NCBI RefSeq assembly: GCF_949628215.1 | Contig: NC_134276.1 | Coordinates: forward strand, 37,278,067-37,342,066 | DNA length: 64,000 nucleotides | Source of the DNA: Phalacrocorax aristotelis | Lineage: Eukaryota > Chordata > Aves > Suliformes > Phalacrocoracidae | Direction of reading: 5' to 3' | Shown here: one piece after another, positions 38,386 to 49,657 of the stretch | Numbering within the stretch: the first letter of the stretch is position 1 | Layout: each line of letters starts with the position of its first letter | The notes under the pieces: model-generated | Told to the model about the DNA's origin: nothing | What the model saw: the letters and a program-made list of their open reading frames with translations, nothing else | Database searches by the model: none | Program-made: the position numbers and the translations under genes

Positions 38386-39078
38386 TCCAGTCCCCTGATC
38401 ATCTTGGTAGTTCTCCACTGGACTTGCTCGAGCAGTTCCATGTTCTTCTTAAACTAAGAGGACCAAAACCAGATACAGTACTCAGATGTGGTCTCACTAA
38501 GGCAGAGTAAAGGGGAAGGATAATCTCCCTTGACCTGCTGGCCACAATCCTTTGAATGCAGCCCATGATACCATTGGCCTTCTTGGCCACAAGGGCACAG
38601 TGCTGGCTCAGGGTCAACTTGTTGTCCACCAGCACTCCTGGGTCCTTCCCAACAGAGCTGCTTTCCAGTAGTTCAGCCCCCAGCCTCTACTGGTGCATGG
38701 GGTTGTTCCTTCCCAGCTGCAGGACCTTGCACTTGCTCTTGCTGAATTTCATGAGGTTCCCCTTGGCCCAGCTCTCCAGCCTGTCCAGGTCTCGCTGGAT
38801 TGCAGCATAACATTTGGGCATATCAGCAACTCCTCCCAGCTCAGTATCATCAGCAAACTTGCTGAGGTTACACTCTGTCCCTTTGTCCAGATCATTGATG
38901 AATATATTGAACAGGGCTGGACCCAGTACAGACCCCTGGGGAACACCACTAATTATGGGCCTCCGACCAGGCTCTGCCCCATTGATCATGATCTGTTGTT
39001 CAGCCAGTCTTCAATCCACCTCACTGTCCCCTCATCTAACCCACAGTTCCTTAGCCTGTCTATAACCATTGCTCTCTC
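38386..39078 (-). mobile_element. CR1 5' part of the CR1-LTR-CR1 chimera
   Basis: Minus-strand CR1 reverse-transcriptase region. About 38989-38687 reads [20 protein letters not shown] and then [12 protein letters not shown], with the FADD catalytic box preserved. About 38635-38440 reads [20 protein letters not shown]. It stops inside the block around 'ggggactgga' at 38386, and its own 3' continuation appears only after the LTR piece. About 85 bp of this CR1 region is present twice, once on each side of the LTR. The 5' truncation is near 39078. Confidence 0.85.
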
Positions 39079-41489
39079 TAAGTGTCAGGCCTCCCATGAT
39101 GCCCAGGAACAAGCTCTGTGGCAGGCAGACCCAGTAGCTTGGCATAAGCTAAGAAAACAGCTGCAGGTATAGGTACCGAAGCCCCATGTTCAGAAACTGC
39201 ACTATAGCGCTGCAGGTTAGGGGTGATTTTTGCTTTCTTAATTCACCTTCAGACAGGCATATCCCCCTGCTCAAATCTCTCTAAACATTCACCATAAAAG
39301 GTACAATGACTCTGAGTGTGTGTTTTTGTGAAGTTCACCCCTAATCTTTACATGAGCTAAGAATTATTCCTGCTCCCTTTATATCTTTCTCTTTTTTTTT
39401 TTTTCCTTTTCTTTCTGCAGGCTATTCAGATAAGGATTTTCATTGTCACTGTTCCCACTTTACTCTGAATAAGTGGAGTGTATGAAAAAGCAAAACTCAC
39501 AAAAGAATGACTCGCAAACACTGATGCCACCATTGGACTTGAATTTAAAGCTATCTCACAAGGACACTGTTAACATTTATCCTCCTCTCTGTAGGCCAAC
39601 AAATTAAAATATTACTTGAAGTCTCGGATCAGTTTCTGCTACAGTGTTTCATTTTGATTGATGTCCTCTATTAATATCAGTGATGCTAGTTAGCTTTAAG
39701 ACACCCCAAAGGGTAGTCAACTAGTTAAAACTCCAAATCTACCTCATGCCAGCTGTTTAGCCCCTTGAAAGTTTTGCTGAGCATTGACAGAAGACCTTAT
39801 CAATCATTGCAATTAAATGCTTTCAGACTGTCCCTTCTAAAGGGAGTCAGTTGAAGTACCATCTGCTATTTTGCTTTTAAAACTCACTGGTCTCCTCTCT
39901 AAGGCAGCCGTTTCACTTTTGAAATTCTGTTTCTTTTGCAGGAGAGTGATGGGATGATGAAGAAAACTTTTTGTTTTAATAATCAGCAGTTTCTACGATG
40001 TGACATAATTTTTGCAGTGCTCAGGGCCTTTTACGAATCAAAAGGAATCCAACTAAAACAGTAATTAATGTCAAATGACTAGTCACATATGGCCCTATTT
40101 AATTAAAAAGTTCTAATCTTTGATTAAACCTCACACGTTCTTGTGACTGCAAATTGTTGTCTGAAAAGAGAAAGTAATTGGGTACATAAACTATTGTGTC
40201 TTCTAACTGATACCTGCTAATTGTCTCAGCAGCAAATGGCAACAATTTAATTTATAAAGTTAAAAAGTGTATCTTAAATATTCAAACCATTTTTTTTCTG
40301 TATAATATATTCCTTCACTACACTTGGAAGATCTCTTCCTGAATTTATCCCTCTAAGAATTTTCTGCTCTCTAAGAATATTATGCCATTGTTTTTCAACA
40401 ACATGCTTTCCTATAGTAAACACAAAACATATGATTTACTGGTCCATTCTTTTAATGTGCAGTTAATGTTTTAAATGCCACGGTGCATCTCTTCTATTTT
40501 TTTTTTTTTAGATATGGGCTAATCTGCACAGCAGCCATTGCAAATGGGTTTCTATACTCATAGCTTACCTGAAGAAAACCAGGAGGAATGAGCCACAGAA
40601 ATTACCTCCACAGGAATTCTAATTCAGAATTTCAGCTGGGGAAAAACTGGCAGCTATAACCACCTTCAGCACCCCCCCCCCCGTTCCTCATCCTCTTGGG
40701 ATTTCACCTTCAGCACTAGCAGTACAAAGATGACTGTTAAGGCAACAGTGCCTCAGGGGAAAGAATATCCTTTACCACCCTTTTTTTGTTGTTGTTTTAC
40801 TCATCAGTGCACAGTCTAACTCTGTGATTTAGCAAAAATTATAGTCACTATTATGTCTGTGCTTACTGCTGAGGTGCTCTTGCTTCCTAGGCTTATGGCA
40901 AATCTACCAGCTAGATTTTTTTTTCCTGTCTTCTATAACATGATCATTTGTTGTTTGCAGCTTTTCTGAACTAGAATTGTGACACTCCAAATATATTTAT
41001 ATTCCCAGCTGAAATTCCCAACAAGCATTTTGTCTGCTTTATGTCTTATTTTACCAATATTTTAAAATGTCCATTGGCACGTTAAATGAAGCATTCTCAG
41101 GGAAGAATACCACCACTGCCTTTTGACAGCATATGTTTCAAAGCCACACATACCAAACTGGTAGGTGAAATGTGTCTGCAAATATTTTTTTGTTTATGAT
41201 GGCTTCAGATACAGCTGAGCCCTTAAACCTGCAGCCAGAATTACCTGCTTGGGCACAGTCATTTTCAACTTTCTTGCAACCCAGACACATCTGGACCCAG
41301 CTGAATATCCAGAACTGGTATGCTGTCACTATAAATGGACTGTTGCTTCACAGTGGTGGTTGTGAAGGTGTGCATGTGGGATGGCCCAGGGGCATCTTAT
41401 AACTGAGGTCTACAGAGAATTCTAAGTCCACTGAACAATGTCTATCATTTTTCATCTATAAATGTACAAAGAAAGGAAAGAACTGCTTT
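39079..41489. other. Gene-free sequence with poly-T and poly-C runs
   Basis: No gene is recognised. A T13 run (39392-39404) inside a pyrimidine tract ends in CTGCAG, and a C-run of about 11-12 lies at 40671-40682. Neither is attached to a recognisable exon. Confidence 0.6.
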
Positions 41490-41620
41490 CACTGTTTTAC
41501 AGACAGAAAAACTGTAGCAGAGCAAACAGAAATAACCTATCCAAGATCACAGGGCACATCAGTGGTAGAGCCAGCAAAATAAACCTGTGTCACCTGATTT
41601 CCATATTGCTGTTCTACAGT
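41490..41620 (-). repeat. MIR/CORE-SINE relic
   Basis: The plus strand matches the antisense MIR core well by eye: 'ttttacagacagaaaaactg', 'aacctatccaagatcaca', 'cagtggtagagccagcaaa', then 'aacctgtgtcacctgattt'. This is the standard order of the antisense MIR blocks. MIRs are scarce and old in birds. Confidence 0.72.
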
Positions 41621-41924
41621 CAAAATATAAAAATAGCTATCTATCAACACATGAGAATGTGTAGAGACAGATAAAGATATAGAAGATCCAGATAGCTTTG
41701 TAATTTTTACTACAGCAAGTTGGCTGCAGCATGCCAATAGAATAGTAAATAAACACAGCAGAAGCCTTGAATACATTTTTTTTCACATAATCATTGACTT
41801 TCAAATGTCCAAATTTGGGCTTCTTGGCCAAATCATATCTTTTCTCCATCTACAGTATCTTCAGCTATTCATCTTTTTTTCCTCCCTGCTTCATGCCTTC
41901 ATTATCTCTCACCTGCTGTGACCT

Positions 41925-42330
41925 CTTAGCCGCTGTAACCTTCTTCCCTCTAATCTCCCTCCTCCAGTCCATTCCAAACACTGTGGCCAAGGTTATCTTT
42001 CTTGTTCACCACTATGATCATGTCAAATCATGTCTCAGTCCCTCAGGTGGTTTTCTGTCTCATCACACTACAAGGTCAAATTTCTCCCCTGCAATTTCAA
42101 GGCTTTGCAAGAGTCTGCCTTAGCTTACAACTGGACTGAGTCCTTACTCTTTCCTGGCTCAGATACAGTCCTGCCTACTGTCTGTATCCATATCTCATGC
42201 ATGACTTCCTATTCCCATTCCCTAGTTCAGTGCCTAAAATATCTTCTCTGCTCTATCATGCCAACCCGCCTCGCTTTCCTCTTTCAGGTCTCTTTACGCA
42301 TTCTGTGCAAATTTGGTTATGAGTGCTTTG
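41925..42330 (+). repeat. L2-type LINE reverse-transcriptase relic
   Basis: Plus-strand frames read LQSIPNTVAKVIFLVHHYDH, followed after a frameshift by SLRWFSVSSHYKVKF and FKALQ. They match the L2-type RT C-terminal pattern (LQ-hydrophobic-N-x-A-A-x-h-I ... DHVTPLLK.LHWLPV ... FK). It is old and broken, with no active product. Confidence 0.5.
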
Positions 42331-43802
42331 GGGCAAGCGTATTATTTTTGAAAATACAAGGCATGTGTGAAGTTGAAGTTATAACAATGATGTTGAAGAA
42401 ATAATACTTATGAAATTTACTTTGTTGTCTCGCACCACACTGTAAATAAACATACAAAGTAGCATTTAAATATATGCAGACTAAGTAAACAATAGAAATG
42501 TCTCCAATTCTTTTCCTCCAGATTATTCTCTCTTCCTCCAGATTTATACTCAGGCAAAGGAAAAGGAATAGTTGTTACTATGTGTGAGCGAGAAATACTT
42601 GACAAATTTGATTCCCTCACCAGATTGCCTTTCCTTTGAAGGCTGACCACAACCAGCTGATACAGATTTAAACCACAGCTTGGACTTTATCATGGGCTAA
42701 AGCATACTTTTGATTCTCATTAAGACAAGACCCCTGACAGCATGCTACGGGCTCTGTGACTCTCTTAAAGGAGGCTTGAGCCATAGTTAATTCTTAAACA
42801 AATATGCTGCCTTTCAACCAAACAGTTCCTACTGCAGAAAGGCAGGTACACCTAAATCTGTAAAACAAAAAAGAAGAAACTGGATCATGGAAACAAATCA
42901 TAGTCAACACTCACATCAATTAGAAGTCTTGGGAAAAAGTTTATGGCAACAGTTTGATCCCTCTTTTCTCAAAAAAAAAAAAAGCTACAGACACAACAAA
43001 ACCTTTTATTCCCAGGAGTTCCATCAGGCAAGGGGCATTTCAACTTGTTTATCACACAAATCTTTCCCATAATTCAGCTATTAGGCAATGAGATTCTGTA
43101 ATATATTGTCAGTTAAATTAATGCCTGTAAATCTTTACCGCTGCTGATATTACAATACCAGAAACATCTGAGGGCAACTGCTTTTGGTTTTATTTGCAGA
43201 AGCAGAGGGAAATGGAAGCAAAAACTTAGAGCAGCAAATCAGTAACTCTTTCTAAAGCAAATGTATGTGAGCCATTTCTTTTAGCTTAACTATGAAAAGA
43301 ACTAACAGAAGAAATAATTAAAAAAAAAAAAGCCTGGCCACACAAGGTTTGCATCTTGATAATTAACTTGATTAATTAGCTGCATGCATCTTAAACTGTA
43401 ACAAGTAGATGAGTTAAGTAAGAAAAAGAAATCCACTAAAAATTTCTGTATCTGACGCTACTGTGGGAAACCAGTCCTCCTCCCCAGTTTATCAAAGTAA
43501 TTGAACCAGCACAGAGATAAAAATGTGTCATCATAAAGTGATATAGAAATTAATCTGCTTGAGAGCTCAACATGTTATGCTGATCACTAGCTGCCTAAAT
43601 TCAAACATGCGTTCACATTATTTGTGACATATACTACACATATCTGGAGAGGTAGACTATAATGCATGCCAACTCTTCACCTATCTACTCTAACAATGTT
43701 GATACAAAATTTACTTATTATTTTTTCTTTGAAATACAACAACAATGCTAGAAACATTGACATCTACAACCAAAACACATCTTTTTAACTGCTAAATTCG
43801 AT

Positions 43803-43825
43803 CACACCTGTTAATATCAGGTGTG
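43803..43825. repeat. Inverted E-box pair
   Basis: CACACCTG at 43803-43810 and its reverse complement CAGGTGTG at 43818-43825 are separated by 7 bp. Each arm holds a CACCTG E-box, the core bound by ZEB/Snail-type zinc fingers and some bHLH factors. Activity is unproven. Confidence 0.4.
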
Positions 43826-46800
43826 TTTGCACTGGTCCTAGTAAAAATGGACCAAAGACTTTATTCTCCACTTTGTGGTGTTAGTGAGTCAGTGTTGATA
43901 ATGAGTAAGTCTAAATATTTTGATTGAAAATATCTTATTTGAGGAAAAAAAATCAAAATATCTTTTTCAGCATATCCCTGGACCAAATTAGAGCAGTATT
44001 TCAGTCTGGCAGCCTACTATATTTACATACTTAATTTAAAATAATTTACATTACCTTTTACTGGGATAGTTTTACCTTGGCTGGTATGGTAGAAATCTTA
44101 TAAATTATTGATTGCAAACACAATTGTTGTTTACGTATATTAAGACAAAACCCCTTATTTTCAGTATCACAATGTGTACTTTTGCTGCCATGGTAATCAA
44201 TTGCAAAATTCTATCTGATTTCAGAAGGATGAAGATAATTCCCCATGTTTAAGTCTGGCTATCTGTCTTCTAGACTTTCCTTTCTAATGAATTGAGCACA
44301 TTTATTCAATGTAAATTACTCAAAGTTGGTTTTTATGACTGCAAATAAACAATGTATAATTGGAAGTGAATTCTCATTTATGCTTTTGCAAAAATGTTGT
44401 AAGGACAGAAGCAATGATGTAAAGAGATTCTAATAATTTTACTTAAAAAAAAAAAAAGATAGAAAAGAGATATATGCCTTTGTTTAGGACCTTCCAATAG
44501 TCATATCACTGGTTTTTTAGCTCATGGGTCTCAGTGTCCTTGTTGTTGTGGAACACAGCACCTTTCCAATTAACATTCCAATTTTGTCCCTGTGTGATTT
44601 TCAGTGCTGTGGAATTTAGAAAGGATGACAAGACCTCAATACTTTTTTATTCTGCAAGTCAATATTCCAACTAATTGTCCTGATACACTAGAAATTTTAG
44701 CTGCATTACTGTTAGTCTTGACACCTGCTATTTACCCCACAGAAGGGAAAAAGCACATGTTTTTATAAACTTTTTCCTCCTAATTAATTGCATAGATATG
44801 CTCAATACTAGAAAAGGCTTGTTAAACCCAACAAGAATTTTCTTCTCTGTTCAGTAGGGTAGGAGTTAGGCCTTGGTTACACTATAGCAGACTATGTTTT
44901 AATAATTTTAAACTCATGCCAGTCATACACAACAGAAAGTCCCCCAAAGTATTAGTAATTCCCTAACTCTGTTTATTAAACATCTCTGTTCTCTTTATGT
45001 GATCAGGTGTGAACATTAACTATTGTCATTTTTCTTCTTGGTCCGCTGACTGGAAAGAGAACATGTGTATTCGAAACTGTCAGAGAGCATCCACAGCTTC
45101 AGCTCTAAATGAGCATACTGAAAAAGAAAACTTCACCAAACAGAATAAAGATATTAAATATTAATCTGCAAATTAACTTTGTTTCTTAAGAGAGGCCATG
45201 TAATTTGTGCAGGTGGACATCTAGTGATGTATTGCTTAGGTCTGCCAACTGTAACTTATTTTAAACTCTTTGAGCTAGACAGCATAGACAACAATTTGGT
45301 CTCTTTGAGGTCTTTCAAATCCTCCTGTGAATCTACTCTGTATTTTTTACAATTTTTCTTTTATGTCCTTACTGTATGATAAGTGGCTTTTCAGAGGTTT
45401 GGGCCCAATTCCCAGGGTACTGCGGCCAGTTGTTTGAGACAGTTGTTGTTTACTACAAGACAATAATGGCCCCTGCTTGTGAACTCTTTCCCATAGTCTG
45501 TAAATGAAAGAGGCTGCTACGTGAAACACTTAGGACTAGCCACAAGCTAAAATTCAGAATTTTCCTCACTCATTTGTTAAAAAATAAACAAAAATCTGAA
45601 AGATTCAAAGTTCATTAGTTATTTTAAATGTGTTTATAACTTCAGTTGCTTGGGGGACTCCTATGAATTTTGCATCACATGGGACAAATGATAACAAGAT
45701 GATCATGTAGGTGAAAGCTTAAACCTGGCTGTGCTTTGATGAGCCTTTAGTAGGAAAACTCAACAAGCAGTTACTTGGTAAAGTTCTGCAAGAGGGCAGA
45801 ACCAGGATTACAGCCATAATACTGCGAAGACAATTTACATCTGCTGAAGAAGTGAAAGCTATAGTAACATGACCATAGCCTTTAAAGATCAGAGGCAATG
45901 ATCAGGAATGACACTTTCTCTTAGAGAAGAAAATAGCAAAGCAATTTAAAATGCACTTCTTCGGCAGTTTTCTACATGATTATGTCTTATAATAAGAGCT
46001 CAGTAATGTCTAAATTCATACATTTTGGTGACCTAATCTATTTCATACAACTTAGGTCCCTGACACCACCTATTAGCAGTGATTTTACCTTTCTTTTGGT
46101 CATATGTGGTCTTCTCTTCTCCTGTATAGAGGTTTTTGATAGACATCCATCATTGTATCATGAGAACATCTAATATTAACATATCAAGCACTACAAGTTA
46201 ATCTATTTTAATTTTGTTCTGCCATCCTTGCTTCAAAAAGTGTGAGGTGTTTTGTCTTAATAAATTAAAATTACCTACATATAAATTTTGCTACATATTT
46301 CTGTTAAAACAAGATAAGTAAAGAGAAAAGCCTTCTACCTGAAGCAGAAACATGCTGATGTATAAAATGGTCATTGTTTATTGTGGGATTTCATCCCACT
46401 GTACCAGAACTGTCCACCAAAGGTGTCAGGTCCTTCTCCAGATAAACTATATTTGTGGCAGACTGCTCCACTGGGACAAAAAAAGCAAAACACTCAACCA
46501 GTCTTCATGAAGGACTCGATCTTTTCAATACCCTGAATCATTAAGCACCTTCAGATAAGCAAGAGATATTGAACTTGACTGATACACCCTGAGACAGGCT
46601 TTGTGCTCTCATGAACGCTGGTGGCAGGCAGCGTTATGGAGGAGTTGCACTGCAGCTCCCTGTCAGCTGGAGTTTCCCATGCAATGAGGGTGTGTGGCCT
46701 CGCCACTGCAGAAATGAGGATATAATTGATGTCAGGTCATCATTCACCGTAACAAAACAGCATGTTCTAGTGCCCCAGAGGTGTTTGCATGCCCTTAATT

Positions 46801-47507
46801 TGGCATGGAAATTAAGTAGTTAATTACAAAGTAAATTTTACTTCTTCTGTAAAACTTTAAACAGCAATCCTCCAAAAAGCATTTAATGTAGGTTTAATAG
46901 GAGTTACTACACTTTAAATAGGAAGTAAAAAAAGGATAAAATTCAGTTATATAGCCCATACATCTGAATAAATATATTTAAAATAACTACCTTGTTTTAG
47001 TAATGTAACTGACTCATTAGATCCAAATTAAACACCTGTAGCGTAAACAAAATCTTAATTTAAAGTATTACTCATCTTAATATAGTACACTCCCCCTTAC
47101 ACACTACGGTGGACACATTTAGTGGAACAGGCAAACGGCAGAAGTTAGCCATTTAAATACTTAATGATTGTGCCCATTAAATAAAAACTGTCTGCAACTT
47201 ATACTTTGTAGTGATTTATGTGCAAGTCAGATGTTATCTGTAGATGTATGTAAAGCTGTTAAGTGTGCTAACAATTTAAGATGTTATAACAGAAAATTGC
47301 AGCAATTCATTTATGCTAATTTATTGACACTATAAATTCCTCAGGGCAGCAGCCATGAATACACTTTCCTGTATAAAACTAAAAACTATTTTGGTACTTA
47401 ACAGATAAAACCTAATAATAGAAATACTAACCAGGATTTATATTTCCATGATTTTTTCCCCTGATTTTCTTTATTTCTCTATTTTGATATAGGTATTCCG
47501 ACAATAT

Positions 47508-47532
47508 GGGGGGGGTGTGTGTGTGTGTGTGT
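47508..47532 (+). repeat. Poly-G and (TG)n microsatellite
   Basis: Eight G followed by about eight TG units. Simple repeat. Confidence 0.85.
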
Positions 47533-49497
47533 TAAGATTTTCAGAGTAATAAGTGATTTTATGTATTCATCAATAAGATACCTTAAAGGACCTAACTTCC
47601 AGGACACAGAAACTGCAATTTTACAAAATCAAGCCTCTTTAAAATGTCTTTCATAAAGACAGATAAATTCACTAAGCAATTTTTCTGGTCTCAAGGATAC
47701 AGTATTTCATGTTTTAATTTTAGTATCTGTTTTTGTTTTTGCAACATGTTACAGGATTTTTTTAAATGTTAATTTTGCACCTTGGTTATTCCATTTGGTT
47801 CTGGGTTTTTTATAGCACTGGATTCTGACTAATCACTTATGACAAGACTGTAAGACAACAGTTTGCCTGCAGAAAGGGGGATGCATAGCAGCACCATCCC
47901 AGGAGCAAACAGAGAAGGGAATTATGGCTTTTAGAAACATCATTTCCTCTCTTGCTTGCCCCTGGCTCTAAGGGGGGCACAGACTCCTACTGCTCTGTGC
48001 TGGCAGCCAAATGTCAGGTCAGCTCATCTCAGATGGCCAGTGTGTTGAGGGGATGAAGCCAAAGCCCTGCATGTCCCTGAGCACCAGCTGCCAGTGGCCC
48101 ATCAGGACAGGGACCGGTGGCCGCACACAGGCTCCTGTCATCACTCTCCAGCTTTCGCTGTGACCTGCAGTCCCACTAGCCCATGCCAGGAAGCCAGCCT
48201 TCAAGTCTCCTTTATTTTCCAGCACACTGGGGTAAAAGCGTTTGACAACCCTCTTTGCCAATTACAACGTTACAAATACAAACCAGTACTGAGGCCTCAA
48301 TTTGGTAGGCAAACAAAACGAAGCAGTGATCTGCTGCCCCGTTATCCAGGTGTAGCTGTACTGGGCACATCAGGCAAAGAACCTCATCTAGTAACTCCTG
48401 TGAGCACTTCCAAATTCATGGGAACCGGGGCCCTCCCCAGATCCTCACTTGCTATCAGAAAATGAAAGGGAGCTTCATACAAATAAATGGGTTGTGTTGC
48501 ATCTACAGATGTGTCAAACTTTGAAAACCTCATGCTCTAGACAGCCTTGCTTTGCTGCTAATTGGTATGTTTTTCTTTAAAAAGTGAAGATTCTAACCTT
48601 TTACTTGACAGATATGTGGGTAAAATGCCACATAACATTTTGAAAGCTTATCTATAGTCTGCTGTTTACGAGTCTTGTTTATGTTGGAGCTCACACAGGA
48701 GTATACAAATAAAAAAGGTTAGAAGGAACAAAACGGAATGGTTGGTTTCAAATAGATGTGTAAAACAGTGAAGAAAGGTTTTCACCTACAGAAAGTCTAA
48801 AGATGTTGCTCCCTTTTAAAAGCAACCATACTAATGTGACACTTGACTCAACAGATATTTTATTACTATTATTTATTCCTAGTTGTGTCCCTGGACTTTT
48901 GGGGTGGAAAGCAGAGGCAGTTTCATTACTTGTTTTGGTTTTTTTTTTTTGCGTTTGTGTTTTCTTTTTTTTTGTTCTTTCTTTCTAATCTTATGAAATT
49001 GCAGCTAGGAGAGAGTAAATGGGATTCCATTTCTCTGTGAGATTTAGCAACAGAATTGTTTACAGTGTTGCAATCAGTCATGTTTAAAGTAAAACTACTA
49101 ACTGCATAACTGAATAAGGGAATACTTTGGAAACAAAAGGGTTGCATAAGAGGCAAATTTAGCTTGTAGAATCTTTAGTATGCAACGTATAAGAATTTTC
49201 ATAAACCCTAGGGAGAGTTTGCAATTTTGTCAGTGGGTGCAAAATGCTAACTTAGGAAAAACTAAAATGACAGAAATATGGAAATAACTGACAATGAAAA
49301 AGCTGGCTTAATTCCTTTTTTTTATTATTTTTTGGTTTTGTTTCCAGTAGGAACTTTATCTCCTGCAAATTTATACACACATATTATTTTGCTCTTATAG
49401 TTCAGGCTTATCCTCTTCAGAAAACAAAGCACTGCACTTGGAAATCAGAAGTTTCAGACTATGATATCTTCATCCTACTTGGGGAGTAAATGTAAGA

Positions 49498-49657
49498 ATA
49501 CTCCCCAGGGAGGTGGTTGACTCGGCCACATTGGGCACCTTCAAGAGTCATCTGGACAGGGTGCTGGGCCATCTTGTTTAGACTCTGCTCTTCCTAGAAA
49601 AGTTGGACTAGATGATCCCTGAGGTCCCTTCCAACCTGTGATTCTGTGATTCTCTAA
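49498..49657 (+). mobile_element. CR1 3'-end fragment
   Basis: A plus-strand, strongly 5'-truncated CR1. The C-terminal ORF2 remnant (ccccagggaggtggttgact) leads into 'ggactagatgatccctgagg', 'cccttccaacctgtgattct' and terminal GTGATTCT octamers. Confidence 0.9.

Larger units (their letters stand above)
42331..49497. other. Gene-free AT-rich sequence
   Basis: No gene is recognised in this 7.2 kb. Items inside are a paired E-box palindrome at 43803-43825, a G8/(TG)n tract at 47508-47532 and a more GC-rich, CpG-retaining patch at about 48010-48440. A TAATTA-rich, AT-patterned stretch at about 46600-46830 could be a conserved element, but this cannot be tested here. Confidence 0.6.

Noticed and set aside
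38693-39172. 159-codon plus-strand frame
   Set aside because: Antisense of the CR1 reverse-transcriptase segment in the chimera.
39370-39420. Pyrimidine tract ending in CTGCAG that looks like a splice acceptor
   Set aside because: No open exon with recognisable coding content follows, and no matching donor or gene exists nearby.
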